From NCBI GenBank assembly GCA_002189105.1, contig NIOB01000004.1, forward strand, positions 186,001 through 250,000: 64,000 nucleotides of DNA. Reading direction: 5' to 3'. The translations under genes were made by a program, and so were the position numbers. The notes beneath the pieces were generated by a model. It saw only the letters and a list, made by a program, of their open reading frames with translations, was not told where the DNA came from and ran no database searches. Shown here piece after piece: positions 36,368-43,854 of the stretch. Every line of letters starts with the position of its first letter. Position 1 is the stretch's first letter. The stretch comes from Saccharibacillus soli. Its GTDB lineage: Bacteria; Bacillota; Bacilli; Paenibacillales; Paenibacillaceae.

Positions 36368-37135
36368 ATGAGGGCGACCGAAGAAATCTTGCGAATATGG
36401 CGAAAGTTTGACAGTTTTCCAATGGAGACGCTCACCAAAGCCTGGCTGCATGTGCTTGGTGAAGCTGAACTTCCGCGCAGCGTAGATCGAATGAGAGAAC
36501 ATCGGGAGCAGTATGGAACTTCGGGCAACTGCTTCGACCTGGCTTTCTGGCTGATGGATGAACTGCGAAGTGCGGGGATCACCTGCTACCCTGTCGGAAA
36601 GAAGCTGGGTACAAGTCAGGCACATGCGGCTGTGGTGGCGATTGGTTCGGATGACCGGCGATACTTTTGCGATCTGGGCGATCAATGGATTCAGCCGATT
36701 CTGGTCGATCCGAGAGCCGAGGCGTATACCGAGGAGCCGCAGTCCGGTTTCTTCCCTGCCGCGCAGATTGCCGTCTCTTCCGATGGTCAGCAGGCGAATA
36801 TCCGTTATATCCGTCCGGGCGGCAAGGAAAGTCAGGCGATGTTCTCGCTGGAACCTTGTAACGAGAGCGAGTTTCGAGAAGCGGCGCTGGACGCCCAGAT
36901 GCGGTTGAGAAAGCCATTGGTAGAGCGGCGGATGCGAGTATGTACAAACGGACGAATCATTCATTGGGAATACGAGAGCGGTCATGCCCAGATCAGCAGC
37001 GATCGCGGGTTGTATCATGAGAGCGATCCCCTGGATACGGAGACGTGGGCGCAGCGTATCTCCCGGCGTTCGGGCATCCATGAAGAGATTGTACGCACCG
37101 CACTTGAACAGTACGAGACTCGCGGACTGTTATAG
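36368..37135 (+). CDS. Arylamine N-acetyltransferase-like / transglutaminase-fold protein
   Basis: 255 residues, soluble. A Cys-His-Asp set is arranged as in arylamine N-acetyltransferases: Cys55 in GTSGNCFDLAFWL, His86 in SQAHAAVVAI and Asp102 in YFCDLGDQW. The spacing (31 and 16 residues) is close to that of NAT enzymes, and RGGNCF-like context is preserved as TSGNCF. Overall similarity otherwise looks low, so substrate and even reaction (acetyl transfer or amide hydrolysis) are uncertain. An AAGGGG site lies 11 nt before ATG 36368. The 292-nt gap upstream contains a TATATA-rich stretch near 36283-36290 but no sure promoter. Confidence 0.7.
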   Translation: MRATEEILRIWRKFDSFPMETLTKAWLHVLGEAELPRSVDRMREHREQYGTSGNCFDLAFWLMDELRSAGITCYPVGKKLGTSQAHAAVVAIGSDDRRYFCDLGDQWIQPILVDPRAEAYTEEPQSGFFPAAQIAVSSDGQQANIRYIRPGGKESQAMFSLEPCNESEFREAALDAQMRLRKPLVERRMRVCTNGRIIHWEYESGHAQISSDRGLYHESDPLDTETWAQRISRRSGIHEEIVRTALEQYETRGLL

Positions 37136-37174
37136 AGGAACGGGCAATCGGAACGGAATTTGGTTTGGGAAAAG

Positions 37175-37219
37175 AAAGGGACGGGATGCGGCACAAATCC
37201 GCATTTTCCGTCCCTTTTT
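37175..37219 (+). terminator. Terminator after the NAT-like gene
   Basis: AAAGGGACGG / CCGTCCCTTT outer stem and ATGCGG / CCGCAT inner stem, then a T run. Two stacked stems make it strong. Confidence 0.88.
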
Positions 37220-37334
37220 GTGTATGGCAGACGCCGCCCTTCCGCAATCTGGCGATTGCGGCGCGGCTGACTGTGCCAAGGATTCACGCTTATTCAAAAG
37301 AATTTTCGTGTATTCCAGCGTTATTGTGCCTGCT

Positions 37335-37376
37335 GTGAAGTTTCTACTGTAAAGTTTCTACCGTAAAGTTTCTATG
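37335..37376. repeat. Three 14-bp direct repeats over the 3' end of a phosphotransferase gene
   Basis: GTGAAGTTTCTACT, GTAAAGTTTCTACC and GTAAAGTTTCTATG in tandem. The third copy and part of the second encode the last residues and stop codon of the minus-strand gene. Confidence 0.85.
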
Positions 37377-38467
37377 CTGGCATGGCTGCGAAATTCTCTC
37401 ACAAAGTCAGCGATCCAATCTTCGCCAAAATCAAGGGCGCCTTCCATCAGCGGAGCCATCTGCGCGTCCAGTCCCATCGTCCAGAAGCGGCGGACACGCC
37501 GGAATACGTCAACGGCTGCTTCGTCAGCCGCGTAGAAAGGTCGTACCGAACGGTAACCTTCCATAAACGCCTGCCATAGAGGTTCAATCTGTTCGTGCTG
37601 CTGCCGCTTGCGATTTTTGACCTGGGCCAGATCCCAGGCTCTCCAGCCCGGTGCGGCAAACTCAAAGTCGAAGTGCGTAAACTGTTCGCCGGATCGCACG
37701 GCATTATTATTGCCGTGCATATCGCCGTGGCACAGGCCGAAGTCGAGGCCGGTCGAGGCGGCGTATTCCATCGCCGCCTCCAGCTCCTGCGCATAGCGGC
37801 GCAGGAACGCCGCTTCCGCGTGATCCTCGCCAATGAAGGCGAGGATGACCTGCAGCGGTTGGCGCAGCAGCGCCTCCGCGCCTACGGCAGCGCGGAAAGG
37901 CAGGGGCGAAGCGGCAGGGGCCGCGCCGCTCTCTTCGCGCGAAGCGCGTCCAGGCGGCGCAGGCATCGCCGCCGAGGCGGGAACCGCGGCGAAGTCAGCC
38001 GCCGCGATTCCCGGCATCAGCCGGTCGGCCGCCGCGTGCAGTTCGGCAGCCGACCGGCCAAAAGCGCGGCACGCCGCCGGGTCCTGCAGCGGGTCTTCCT
38101 CGCCTTGGGCTTCGAGGAACAGCGCCGCGAAGCGGGTGCCTTCCGGCGCTTGCAGCGCCGCATACAGGCGGCCGTCCAGCAGCCGGACGGCCGGAGCCGC
38201 GCTGGTCGAAGTACCGGCCAGCTCGGCTTGCAGCCGTTCGAGCAGATTCAGCTCGAACACAATCTCGTCTTCGCGTGCTTCGACGCGATAGACGCGCAGC
38301 ATATAGGCGCCGCCGTCTTGTGTACGGATGCGGTACGTATCGTTCAGGCCGCGCAGCCAGTACCGACATTCGCTCCATGCGCCCAGAGGATATAAGGGTT
38401 CCAGATGGCGTCGCAGATCCTCTGCTTGCAAGGTCGAACGCGCCGCCGCGAGGGGATGGGGATTCAT
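37358..38467 (-). CDS. APH-type phosphotransferase family protein
   Basis: 369 residues, aminoglycoside/choline-kinase-like fold. N lobe with YMLRVYRVEAREDEI (Lys position replaced by Arg), C lobe with the catalytic loop LCHGDMHGNN and the metal-binding FDFEFAAPGWRAWDLAQ. Family members phosphorylate antibiotics, choline, homoserine or sugars. A ~45-residue Ala/Pro/Ser-rich insert sits between the lobes (around residues 155-200). AAGGAGG precedes ATG 38467. The 3' end is made of short tandem repeats that may have shifted the stop codon. Last gene of the minus-strand modifying-enzyme cluster. Confidence 0.85.
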   Translation of the reverse strand: MNPHPLAAARSTLQAEDLRRHLEPLYPLGAWSECRYWLRGLNDTYRIRTQDGGAYMLRVYRVEAREDEIVFELNLLERLQAELAGTSTSAAPAVRLLDGRLYAALQAPEGTRFAALFLEAQGEEDPLQDPAACRAFGRSAAELHAAADRLMPGIAAADFAAVPASAAMPAPPGRASREESGAAPAASPLPFRAAVGAEALLRQPLQVILAFIGEDHAEAAFLRRYAQELEAAMEYAASTGLDFGLCHGDMHGNNNAVRSGEQFTHFDFEFAAPGWRAWDLAQVKNRKRQQHEQIEPLWQAFMEGYRSVRPFYAADEAAVDVFRRVRRFWTMGLDAQMAPLMEGALDFGEDWIADFVREFRSHASIETLR

Positions 38468-38515
38468 GAGAGATAACCTCCTTAAAGGGATTCCGCTGGT
38501 TCGGTCGTTGGGAAA

Positions 38516-39286
38516 TTAATCTTCTTCCACAACGTCCCAGGTCGCAAAGCGGGAAAAACCTGCTGCACCCGCCAAGGCGGCGGAAGCGGTATGGTCGATT
38601 CTGCAACGATACTGCGGTTCGTAGCCAAGTTCCAGGGCATGAGCGCAAATCGCACGTACCGTCTGCCGGGCGTAACCCTGTCCGCGGAAGTCAGGCAGCG
38701 TAATGATACCTACATCCGCAAACGTTGTTCCGCTCCAGGGGTACATACTGGCCGCCGCTACAAGGCGGTCTGCCGCGAAGCAGCCAAACACCAGCCAATG
38801 ATCCAACTCGACAAAGGCTTCGTCCATCTCGTCTTCCGGCGCCGCTGCCACAAATGCGGCGAAAGCTTGGGCGTCTTCAGCCGTCAACTGACGCACGGAT
38901 ACTGTCGGCGTTTCTTCACGTAATGTGGTCTGGTCGCATTCCGCATAATAGAACAGCAGATCTGCACCGTTCATGTTTTCGTTAGCCTGATGAAGCGCTT
39001 GTTCCAGTTCAGCTTGTCCAATCTCGCTGCCTGCTGCCAAGTTCATCCGCTTCGCCATCTCCGGCGTCAGCGTCAGCAGACCCCCGACATTCGCCAGATC
39101 CAGGCGCATGATGCGGCGCGAACGAGGCAGATCGGGATCAAGCACAATCCGTAGACGGCCCGGTTCCTCGGGTACAGACGCGCTATGTGTATCCCGAGCG
39201 GCCTGACCCAACCAGTAATCGGTCACGATCTTCGAGAATGTCGGTGTTTCGTCGGCCTGACTATTGAAGGGATTTGTTGATGTCAT
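38516..39286 (-). CDS. GNAT family N-acetyltransferase
   Basis: 256 residues. The C-terminal ~130 residues are a GNAT domain: VSVRQLTAEDAQAF, VFGCFAADRLVAAASMYPW, the acetyl-CoA loop ITLPDFRGQGYARQTVRAIC and ALAGAAGFSRFATW. The N-terminal ~125 residues form a separate alpha/beta domain seen in some Bacillales GNATs of unknown role. GGAGG precedes ATG 39286. It lies 48 nt before the APH gene, on the same strand. Confidence 0.87.
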   Translation of the reverse strand: MTSTNPFNSQADETPTFSKIVTDYWLGQAARDTHSASVPEEPGRLRIVLDPDLPRSRRIMRLDLANVGGLLTLTPEMAKRMNLAAGSEIGQAELEQALHQANENMNGADLLFYYAECDQTTLREETPTVSVRQLTAEDAQAFAAFVAAAPEDEMDEAFVELDHWLVFGCFAADRLVAAASMYPWSGTTFADVGIITLPDFRGQGYARQTVRAICAHALELGYEPQYRCRIDHTASAALAGAAGFSRFATWDVVEED

Positions 39287-39374
39287 AAGGATTCCTCCAT
39301 TTTCAATTTCTCCACGTTGCGATGTAATCCATCATTCTACATGGATAACTGCTTCGTCGGCGTTGTCGTGCAGG

Positions 39375-39596
39375 TTAGCCGAATTCCTGTTCCAGAATCG
39401 AATAGAAATACTGATCGTGCCAGCTTCCATCCATCCACAGTTCTTCCTTGAACACGCCTTCGCGCACCATGCCAGCGGATTCCATCAGACGGGAGGAGGC
39501 GGCGTTCTCGCAGTGGCACATGCCGACGACTTTATGTGCGCCAAGCGATTCAAAGGCGAAGCCGAGCAGCAGACGCGCCGCTTCGGCTCCTTTGCT
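39375..39596 (-). pseudogene. 5'-truncated GNAT acetyltransferase remnant
   Basis: Read in the minus frame that follows the phosphotransferase TGA, codons give SKGAEAARLLLGFAFESLG, then HKVVGMCHCENAASSRLM and a last segment with GMVREGVFKEELWMDGSW before TAA at 39375. This is the C-terminal ~73 residues of a RimJ/RimL-type GNAT, starting inside the acetyl-CoA loop; the first ~100 residues are missing. It has no start codon with a ribosome binding site. It is in the same frame as the upstream phosphotransferase, separated only by one stop codon, so a deletion or recombination joined the two. Confidence 0.8.
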
Positions 39597-40478
39597 TCAG
39601 TTTTCTTCAGATGTCTCACCAAGCTTTTTCCAATACCCCCAAGCCTCCAGGTAACCGGGCAGGTCATGCGGATGATGTTTGACGCTGAGTCCAATCCGGC
39701 AGTACAGCTGAATGAGCACTTCTCGGATCAGCCGCGACCTGCCTGCCGCTTCATGTTTCAGGGTGTCATAAGCGTCCAGCAGGGTCTCGATATTCAGATC
39801 GTCCGGTGAAGAGCAGAACGCGTACAGGAAATCATACAAAATCGGGCCGATCATAGGCGACGGATCGATCACACCGATCAGCGTCGAGTCGCGGTACACG
39901 AAGTTGTGGACACCAGTGTCTCCATGCAGTAGATATTTGCGTCCTTGTGCAGAGTCGTCCGCGAACAATCGATCCGCGATGGAGCAGACATATTCGTAAT
40001 CTTCTTCCGTCAGCATGCCGCCCAGATTAATCCGCGCTTCTCGAATACCGACGTCGTTGAAGTCTTTCCATGTTCGGCTTGGCTCGTATCCGATCCGGCC
40101 CCACGGCATGTTCTGTTCGGATTCCTCATATCGGTTAAGCAGCTCTCGGGTCAGGAGCGCCATCCAGTCTTTTTTGGCTCCGCGATTGAAATGGGTCGTG
40201 CCTTCGATAAATTCATAGGCGAAATAAGAATAGTCTTCTGCCGTAAATAGCACTTGCGGCAGCAGCGGCGAACGGTCGTACGCCCGCACCAGCCTTTCGA
40301 CCGTTCGGATCTCTTCCGGCGTTTCAAACTTGAGGATATACGATTCGCCGTGCTCCGTATCCAGTCTCAACACCCGCCCTGCGGTCGTGCCGGAAAGCTG
40401 GCGGAAATTTACGAGGTTATCGTCGATTCCGTGCCGTTGAAAAAGCGAGTGGATGGCGTCTAAAGGGTGTTCGTTCAT
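39597..40478 (-). CDS. APH-type aminoglycoside phosphotransferase family protein
   Basis: 293 residues. Nucleotide-binding Lys in ESYILKFETPEE, catalytic loop YLLHGDTGVHNFV and metal site GVIDPSPMIGPILYDF. These place it in the APH/fructosamine-kinase-like superfamily; substrate unknown. AAGGAGC precedes ATG 40478. The stop TGA (39597-39599) is followed in frame by a GNAT C-terminal remnant, so its own 3' end may be a rearranged one, although the protein looks full length. Confidence 0.87.
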   Translation of the reverse strand: MNEHPLDAIHSLFQRHGIDDNLVNFRQLSGTTAGRVLRLDTEHGESYILKFETPEEIRTVERLVRAYDRSPLLPQVLFTAEDYSYFAYEFIEGTTHFNRGAKKDWMALLTRELLNRYEESEQNMPWGRIGYEPSRTWKDFNDVGIREARINLGGMLTEEDYEYVCSIADRLFADDSAQGRKYLLHGDTGVHNFVYRDSTLIGVIDPSPMIGPILYDFLYAFCSSPDDLNIETLLDAYDTLKHEAAGRSRLIREVLIQLYCRIGLSVKHHPHDLPGYLEAWGYWKKLGETSEEN

Positions 40479-40530
40479 CAGGTCATGCTCCTTAGGGTTA
40501 ACTATCCGATTCTGTTCGATTTCGATGTAA

Positions 40531-41070
40531 CTAGTGTTTATTCAGCGGCCGGATCATATGAATGTCCAGCGGTTCCGCCGCCAGACATTCAGGGTCCGGT
40601 TCATTCGCATTGATGCTGCCAACGCTGCGATAGAAATGGACGGCGGACGTTGTTTCGGTCGATGAGATATACAGCGACTTCGCGCCGCGTACGGCGGCCT
40701 CTGCGCTCAGAGCGTTCATCAGCTGCGTACCGATGCCTTGTCTGCGATAAGGACGGCTGACATACATCAGATCGACTGCCAGCATGTCCTGCTTCTCGCC
40801 AATCTTTCGATGACCCAGCACACCGAAGCCTGCAAGCCGCTCGCCGTCGTAAGCGCCGAAAGCGGCTCCGCCTGCCTGTAATTCGTGGCGGAAACGATCT
40901 TGAAGCTGCGTCAACTCCTGTTCGTTCCAAGTCGGACATTCATGCCCGGCTTCCGTCCAACGTTCCTGCCCGCCTTCGATCGTGCAGATCGCTTCGATCA
41001 ATTCGGAGCGGTCGATCTCGGCGAGCCGATCCGCGTCTTCCGGCCGCATAATGCGGATTTCGATATTCAT
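40531..41070 (-). CDS. GNAT family N-acetyltransferase
   Basis: 179 residues, one GNAT domain: IEIRIMRPEDADRLAEID, AFGAYDGERLAGFGVLGHR, acetyl-CoA loop YVSRPYRRQGIGTQLMNAL and SLYISSTETTSAVHFYRS near the end. ATG 41070 has AGAGG 5 nt upstream. An alternative in-frame ATG at 41091 overlaps the stop codon of the previous gene (ATGA), which would couple the two. The longer open frame to 41589 is only a shadow of that previous gene. Confidence 0.87.
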   Translation of the reverse strand: MNIEIRIMRPEDADRLAEIDRSELIEAICTIEGGQERWTEAGHECPTWNEQELTQLQDRFRHELQAGGAAFGAYDGERLAGFGVLGHRKIGEKQDMLAVDLMYVSRPYRRQGIGTQLMNALSAEAAVRGAKSLYISSTETTSAVHFYRSVGSINANEPDPECLAAEPLDIHMIRPLNKH

Positions 41071-41087
41071 ATGCACCTCTATAGCGT

Positions 41088-41660
41088 TCATTTTTCTTTT
41101 TGTGCGGCGACGAATTCGTCTTTGGTCATGCCGTACAAGATAAAGTCCATAAATTTTCCGTCGATATAAGCGACCTGCCGACGCACGCCTTCGCGGACGC
41201 AGCCCAGTTTCTCCATCATCGCCGCCGACGCGGCATTGCCTTCCAGCACGTAATCGTTGAATTTGTTCAGTCGACGTTCCAAGAACGCGTAGCGGAGCAG
41301 GATCTTCATCGCTCTGGTTCCGTATCCACTTCCGCGGTACGACTTGTCGAATCCGATCCCGATACTGAACGTGCCGTTTCGCTCGTCGATGCTGTTCAGA
41401 TTGATTCCGCCTACGGCAAGACCTTCGACAGTCTCGATCGTGAACATGATTCGTCCGTTCTTGGACAGAAACTCGGCGTTTTCTTCGGCGAACTTTCGGC
41501 AGGCCGTCATTGTGGGCGGCAGTTCGGTCGTACATTCCAGCAGACGCCGCGCGGGCGTATCGAATCCGCTCATATAAGCGGATTCCCAATCTTCGGGGCG
41601 GATCGGGCGTAAGCGGATCTAATCATCCTGCCAAAAATAGTCGGTATAGTCGATGTTCAT
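41088..41660 (-). pseudogene. GNAT acetyltransferase interrupted by an in-frame TAG
   Basis: From ATG 41660, with GGAGGA 9 nt upstream, the frame reads MNIDYTDYFWQDD, then TAG (41621-41619), then IRLRPIRPEDWESAYMSGF and a normal GNAT domain (FDKSYRGSGYGTRAMKILL, NFDYVLEGN-like end) to the stop at 41088. IRLRPIRPEDWE is the canonical first strand of RimJ/RimL GNATs, so the stop lies inside the native gene, at codon 14 of 190. Restart at ATG 41573 would remove that strand and has no ribosome binding site. Most likely a fresh nonsense mutation; a sequencing error or amber read-through are alternatives. Confidence 0.82.
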
Positions 41661-41865
41661 TTAAGGTTCCTCCAATATCAATATTGTCTTTGACCAGAAC
41701 AGGGATACCTTGTTCTCCGCGGTCAAGCTGGGCGATCTGCTCCAGATCGAGCAGAACGAGTTGTCTGGAAGTCCGTTCGTTTCTGGAGAGTTTGCCTTGC
41801 AGTTCATCTATAGAAGCGGTTAACAGCCAGGAAGTGTGAGTTGTGCCGGATTCGGTATTTGTCAT
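41623..41865 (-). pseudogene. Amidase-signature remnant with internal deletion
   Basis: 80 codons. LLTASIDELQGKLSRNERTS and LVLLDLEQIAQLD are the opening helices of an amidase-signature enzyme; GIPVLVKDNIDIGGT is the strand with the catalytic Lys. In intact amidases ~30-40 residues lie between these blocks, here only RGEQ. The Ser-rich half is absent: after DIGGT the frame runs into the leader of the GNAT gene. The start overlaps the previous stop (ATGA). No function expected. Confidence 0.7.
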
Positions 41866-42122
41866 GGATAGTACCCTTCGATATGCGCATCCATATAGTC
41901 TTCCAACCCTTCGTGAAAAGGCCGGCTCCGCGGATCTCCGACAAGCTGAAAGCCCTGTTGACCTTCGATCCAGATCAAAGCGGCCGCCGGATGATCCGGG
42001 CAGTCCACATACACGGCGCCTGGATTCGTTCCGCGCATTACCGACCGGGCTTCGATGCTTGAACAGGACCGAATAAGAGAGTCGAGCTTATCGAAGTCCT
42101 GACGTTTGAGTTCCGTAATCAT
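41862..42122 (-). pseudogene. N-terminal fragment of a GNAT (GNAT_acetyltran-type) protein
   Basis: 86 codons: MITELKRQDFDKLDSLIRS, SIEARSVMRGTNPGAVYVD and PAAALIWIEGQQGFQLVGDP follow the N-terminal domain of the ~250-residue GNAT_acetyltran family (PF12746). The acetyl-CoA-binding C-terminal half is missing. ATG 42122 overlaps the stop of the gene upstream, and its own stop overlaps the amidase remnant. Could be a functional small domain, but truncation is the simpler reading. Confidence 0.65.
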
Positions 42123-43795
42123 GTCGCGTTGCTCCTCTTTCGATTGCGATAAATATCCAGCAGTTCGCTGACTGGAATTCCATCGATGGTCATACCTGCG
42201 TAATCGCAGTTCGCAAGCCGGACATCCGAGAGGTCACATTCGCGGATCGATGAGCCTCTCAGCGAGACATGCAGAATCTCCGAGCCGTCCATTGAAGAGT
42301 CTCCGATGCGCGAGCCTCGCAGATTGGCGTTGGTGATTTTCGTTCCCTGGAGATTGCAGTTATTGAAAGCAATCTGCGTCATATTCAGATGGGAATAAGT
42401 TGAACGCGACAGATCGCCGCCCATAAAGTCGGTTTCCGTGAGATCGCAGCGGCGAAAATCGGCGCGGGTGAACGAATGATTTTCAAAGCGCAGATCGATC
42501 GGCAGCGCGTCATCAGTCCTACAAACGCTTGGTATGTACGTGAAATCGGCTTCCGAATCGCGTTTTGATTGGGGCTTTGTGGAGTTACTGCTTGTATCGC
42601 CTTCGCACGCTAAAGACATTGTAGGTCGGTCGGCAGCTCCAACTTTTCCGGCCGCGCCAATCTTTTTCGTGTAATAAACCTCTTCGTCGTCTTCGCCCGT
42701 GCGTTCATAGCCATTTTTCTCGTAAAAATGCAAGTTGCGGGGACTGCATTTAATGGTATCCAGTGACCATTCTATGATCCGTGGATATTTGTTTTCGATC
42801 AGCTTCAGCGCTTGCGAACCGAGGCCGAGGCCTTGCATACAAGGTGCAAGATACAGCCGATCAATACGCCCGTGTTCGCGTCCAGTCGTCGAGACGAGCA
42901 CCACACCGGCAAGCTGCTCCCCAAGCATAATCTTGTCGTACAGCCCCTCCCGCATCTGATAAATCTGCATGGACAAAGAATTGAAGCCGGGGATATAAGG
43001 GCGTTCTCCGTTTGTGTACCATCTACGCGTTTCATCCGCTTCGATTTCACTCATCAGCGTGCAAATGTTTTCGGCATCTTCTGCGGTCGCCTTTTGCAGA
43101 TAAAGCTCCCCCATATGGGGGAGCTTTGCGGCTGTCATTTCATTTGGCAGGTCCATCGGCTGCGTTTGCTTGATCTTCCTTTTGAGTTCAGGCGTTCCGT
43201 GTACCGATTTTTCCAGCACATAATGCAGAAACCGCCCGTCTTCCAATCGGATTTCGCCCAGCGGCTGGAAACCGCATTTTTGCAGTACACGATTGGAAGC
43301 GACATTTGCCGGACGGGCAAGCCCGTGAATCAAGCGAATGTCCGTATGCGCAAACAGCCAATCGACAAGCAGGGTTACGGCTTGCGTGATATATCCACGT
43401 CCTTGGCAGGCAGCGGACAGCCCGTAGACAATCTCGCGGCTTGGCTGCGGAAGCTCGTCCTTGATCCCCGTGCAGCACCAGCCCACGAAGCGTCCGCTGG
43501 AACGTTCGATTACGGCAAGCCGCAGCATCCGGTCTTCGACAGATCGGCTCTGCGCCGCCGCTTCGAGAAATTCCCGGCTGCCGGGAATTTCGTAGTCGCG
43601 CAGCCAGACTCGCCGAGTTTCTTTCTCGACATGCCAGTCAGGCAGGAATTCGCGGATGTGCGGCTGCGCAGTTATCTCGCAGAAGTCGTCCAGATCTGCG
43701 GGCACGAATTCACGCAGCAGGATGTCGGGACCTTCCAACCGGAATGGCGAAGGTTCGCCACCTTGAATAGGGTCTTGAATCGCAGAGTGGTTCAT
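42119..43795 (-). CDS. Triple fusion: GNAT + GNAT + pentapeptide-repeat protein
   Basis: 558 residues. Residues ~17-200: RimJ/RimL GNAT (LEGPDILLREFVPADLDDF; loop SAACQGRGYITQAVTLLVD; NRVLQKCGFQPLGEIRLEDG). Residues ~230-370: second, unrelated GNAT (LYLQKATAEDAENICTLM; LYLAPCMQGLGLGSQALKLI; NLHFYEKNGYERTGE). A ~55-residue linker follows, then residues ~430-535 form pentapeptide repeats with A(D/N)Lxx spacing (FTRADFRRCDLTETDFMGGD, ANLRGSRIGDSSMDGSE). Pentapeptide solenoids are right-handed beta-helices; some protect gyrase. AGAAGGAAT precedes ATG 43795. Its stop overlaps the next gene fragment. Confidence 0.88.
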   Translation of the reverse strand: MNHSAIQDPIQGGEPSPFRLEGPDILLREFVPADLDDFCEITAQPHIREFLPDWHVEKETRRVWLRDYEIPGSREFLEAAAQSRSVEDRMLRLAVIERSSGRFVGWCCTGIKDELPQPSREIVYGLSAACQGRGYITQAVTLLVDWLFAHTDIRLIHGLARPANVASNRVLQKCGFQPLGEIRLEDGRFLHYVLEKSVHGTPELKRKIKQTQPMDLPNEMTAAKLPHMGELYLQKATAEDAENICTLMSEIEADETRRWYTNGERPYIPGFNSLSMQIYQMREGLYDKIMLGEQLAGVVLVSTTGREHGRIDRLYLAPCMQGLGLGSQALKLIENKYPRIIEWSLDTIKCSPRNLHFYEKNGYERTGEDDEEVYYTKKIGAAGKVGAADRPTMSLACEGDTSSNSTKPQSKRDSEADFTYIPSVCRTDDALPIDLRFENHSFTRADFRRCDLTETDFMGGDLSRSTYSHLNMTQIAFNNCNLQGTKITNANLRGSRIGDSSMDGSEILHVSLRGSSIRECDLSDVRLANCDYAGMTIDGIPVSELLDIYRNRKRSNAT

Positions 43796-43854
43796 CTTAA
43801 ATTCCTTCTTATCTTGACGTTTTTTGCGCGGACTTCAGCGGAATCCAATCCAGA

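Noticed and set aside
41091-41589. Upstream extension of the GNAT gene at 40531-41070 (Arg-rich 166 codons)
   Set aside because: This part is the other frame of the GNAT gene 41088-41660; the true start is at 41070 or 41091.
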